NCBI GenBank assembly: GCA_914767885.1 | Contig: CAJZBQ010000036.1 | Location: 434,001 to 498,000, forward strand | Reading direction: 5' to 3' | Length of the DNA stretch: 64,000 nucleotides | From: Blepharisma stoltei | Taxonomy: Eukaryota; Ciliophora; Heterotrichea; Heterotrichida; Blepharismidae | Part shown: in pieces, positions 63,701 through 64,000 of the stretch | Layout: the number at the start of each line of letters is the position of its first letter | Numbering within the stretch: position 1 is the first letter of the stretch | Program-made: the position numbers and the translations under genes | The notes under the pieces: generated by a model | Database searches by the model: none | Told to the model about the DNA's origin: nothing | The model's input: only the letters and a program-made list of their open reading frames with translations

Positions 63701-64000
63701 TGGCTGAAAGGGCTATTTTTGCAGTTTATGCTGCGTTCTTTGAGATATCTGATACAATTCATAGGCTGTTTGAAAATCCTCACGATATCGGCGAAACTAT
63801 CAAATTTATAGTAAAACAAAGCAACTTAATCAGAGGCTGGGCCCAGAAGCGTAAGCAAGAAATAATCGACCAAGGAAACCCAAATATCTCTTATAAAGAT
63901 ATCTGTGCGGATATAGTAAAAAGATGTGCACTTTTACTGGGAACTGAGTACAAAATGTCATTAAATGAACTAGGGATAAATAAAGTGATGATAAACTTGC
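54779..64000 (+). CDS. Giant SPRY-domain protein (HECTD4/ZZEF1-like), partial, three IESs
   Basis: ATG 54779. Open to the window end once IESs 56835-61914, 62236-62498 and 62806-63086 are removed, giving well over 1,100 residues with no stop. M-G-N-S-A-S fits N-myristoylation. A SPRY/B30.2 domain spans about residues 320-450 (Y-F-T-S-G-M-H-Y-F-E-V, D-R-I-G-I-F-L-N-M, V-T-F-Y-K-N-G-V). Further on there is a CUB-like beta domain (F-D-A-Q-C-K-T-E-N-G-C-D-Y-L-E-L, then F-T-F-H-S-D-G-S-V-N-Y-W-G-W-K). This pair of elements occurs in very large ubiquitin-ligase-associated proteins such as HECTD4 and ZZEF1, but the ligase end is not in view. Confidence 0.82.
59050..59441. mobile_element. Nested MITE (392 bp), GTGAGCGAACAAAA family
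   Basis: Hairpin end left, doubled end right. TA 59050-59051 and 59442-59443. Inserted in the satellite sequence AAATCACT-TA-AAAATTTT, whose empty form is present in other units. Confidence 0.93.
59526..59915. mobile_element. Nested MITE (390 bp), same family, opposite orientation
   Basis: Doubled end left, hairpin end right. Flanks collapse to TTAAT-TA-AGAAAAAACC, matching the empty site TTAATTAAGAAAAACC at about 60111. Confidence 0.92.
62236..62498. mobile_element. IES / MITE (263 bp), GTGAGCGAACAAAA family variant
   Basis: Ends TAATGCTCATTCCCCCC and (reversed) TAGCTTGCTGACTCTCCC, so extra bases lie between TA and the C-run. TA 62236-62237 and 62499-62500. Removal joins L-L-Y-I-L to G-L-N-M-L-S in frame. 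Confidence 0.85.
62806..63086. mobile_element. IES / decayed MITE (281 bp)
   Basis: TA 62806-62807, ATTCCTTTCGCTTGGTTAGC with an adjacent inverted copy (TTGCTCGTTAATGAAGGGAG). Right end GGCTTTGTTCAGAAGAGTA (TA 63087-63088). Removal joins G-E-N-F-P to K-Q-P-F-E-V-Y and opens the frame to the end of the window. Confidence 0.88.

Overview
The window looks like germline (micronuclear) DNA of a heterotrich ciliate, most likely Blepharisma. Three direct signs point there. TGA is read as Trp at conserved positions (for example the kinase motif D-I-W-S at 54119-54121), while genes end only at TAA or TAG. Seven in-frame stops or frame breaks are cured by 15-nt GT..AG introns (one of them ambiguous). 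Many otherwise intact genes are broken by A+T-rich inserts that lie between two TA dinucleotides, and removing each insert with one TA restores the reading frame. These behave as internal eliminated sequences (IESs), many of them MITE-like with terminal inverted repeats (TIRs). No transposase gene was found in the window. Layout. 1-474 (-): GIY-YIG nuclease-domain protein (partial). 1344-2117: unknown basic protein. 2140-3546: GABA aminotransferase. 3581-4987: MFS transporter. 5192-6292: RBR ubiquitin ligase. 6434-6868: UEV (Mms2-like). 7127-15079: VPS13-like lipid-transfer protein with about six IESs. 15127-16494 (-): second MFS transporter. 16961-20554 (-): three tandem paralogues of an unknown 281-residue protein, the third frameshifted. 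22078-22663: MYB/SHAQKYF protein. 23117-24858 (-): RING/TRAF zinc-finger protein. 25434-26339 (-): RsuA/RluB-type pseudouridine synthase. 26930-28058 (-): kelch-like protein, followed by a decayed copy. 29374-30297: zinc-finger-like acidic protein. 30536-35048 (-): ABCC transporter. 36502-37830: aquaporin. 38541-39209: YEATS protein. 39232-41112: two small phosphoprotein-like genes. 43377-45162: polytopic membrane protein. 45247-45882: N6AMT1/HemK2 methyltransferase. 46418-49888: USP53/54-like ubiquitin protease. 50374-51669: WD40 protein. 51709-53204 (-): a small unknown gene and a LITAF-like protein. 53489-54562: TEY-type MAP kinase. 54779 to the window end: giant SPRY protein split by a 5.08-kb IES. 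The eliminated DNA falls into classes. (a) Three TIR families (cores GTGAGCGAACAAAA, TTTAAATTGGAACAAAA and ATCCTTGATCGAACGA) share one unusual layout: a hairpin end and a doubled end. (b) A family built from repeated ATTTGTCC..CTAGTC modules. (c) TATAGCG-ended elements with long internal palindromes or nested MITEs. (d) A 5-kb palindromic element holding about 197-bp satellite units in alternating orientation and two nested MITEs. (e) G+C-richer, structured, retroposon-like inserts flanked by 13-17 bp direct repeats rather than TIRs, whose exact removal also restores coding frames. The genes are ordinary ciliate housekeeping and signalling genes with no operon logic. The biological interest lies in how DNA elimination must act precisely on several unrelated element types within exons.
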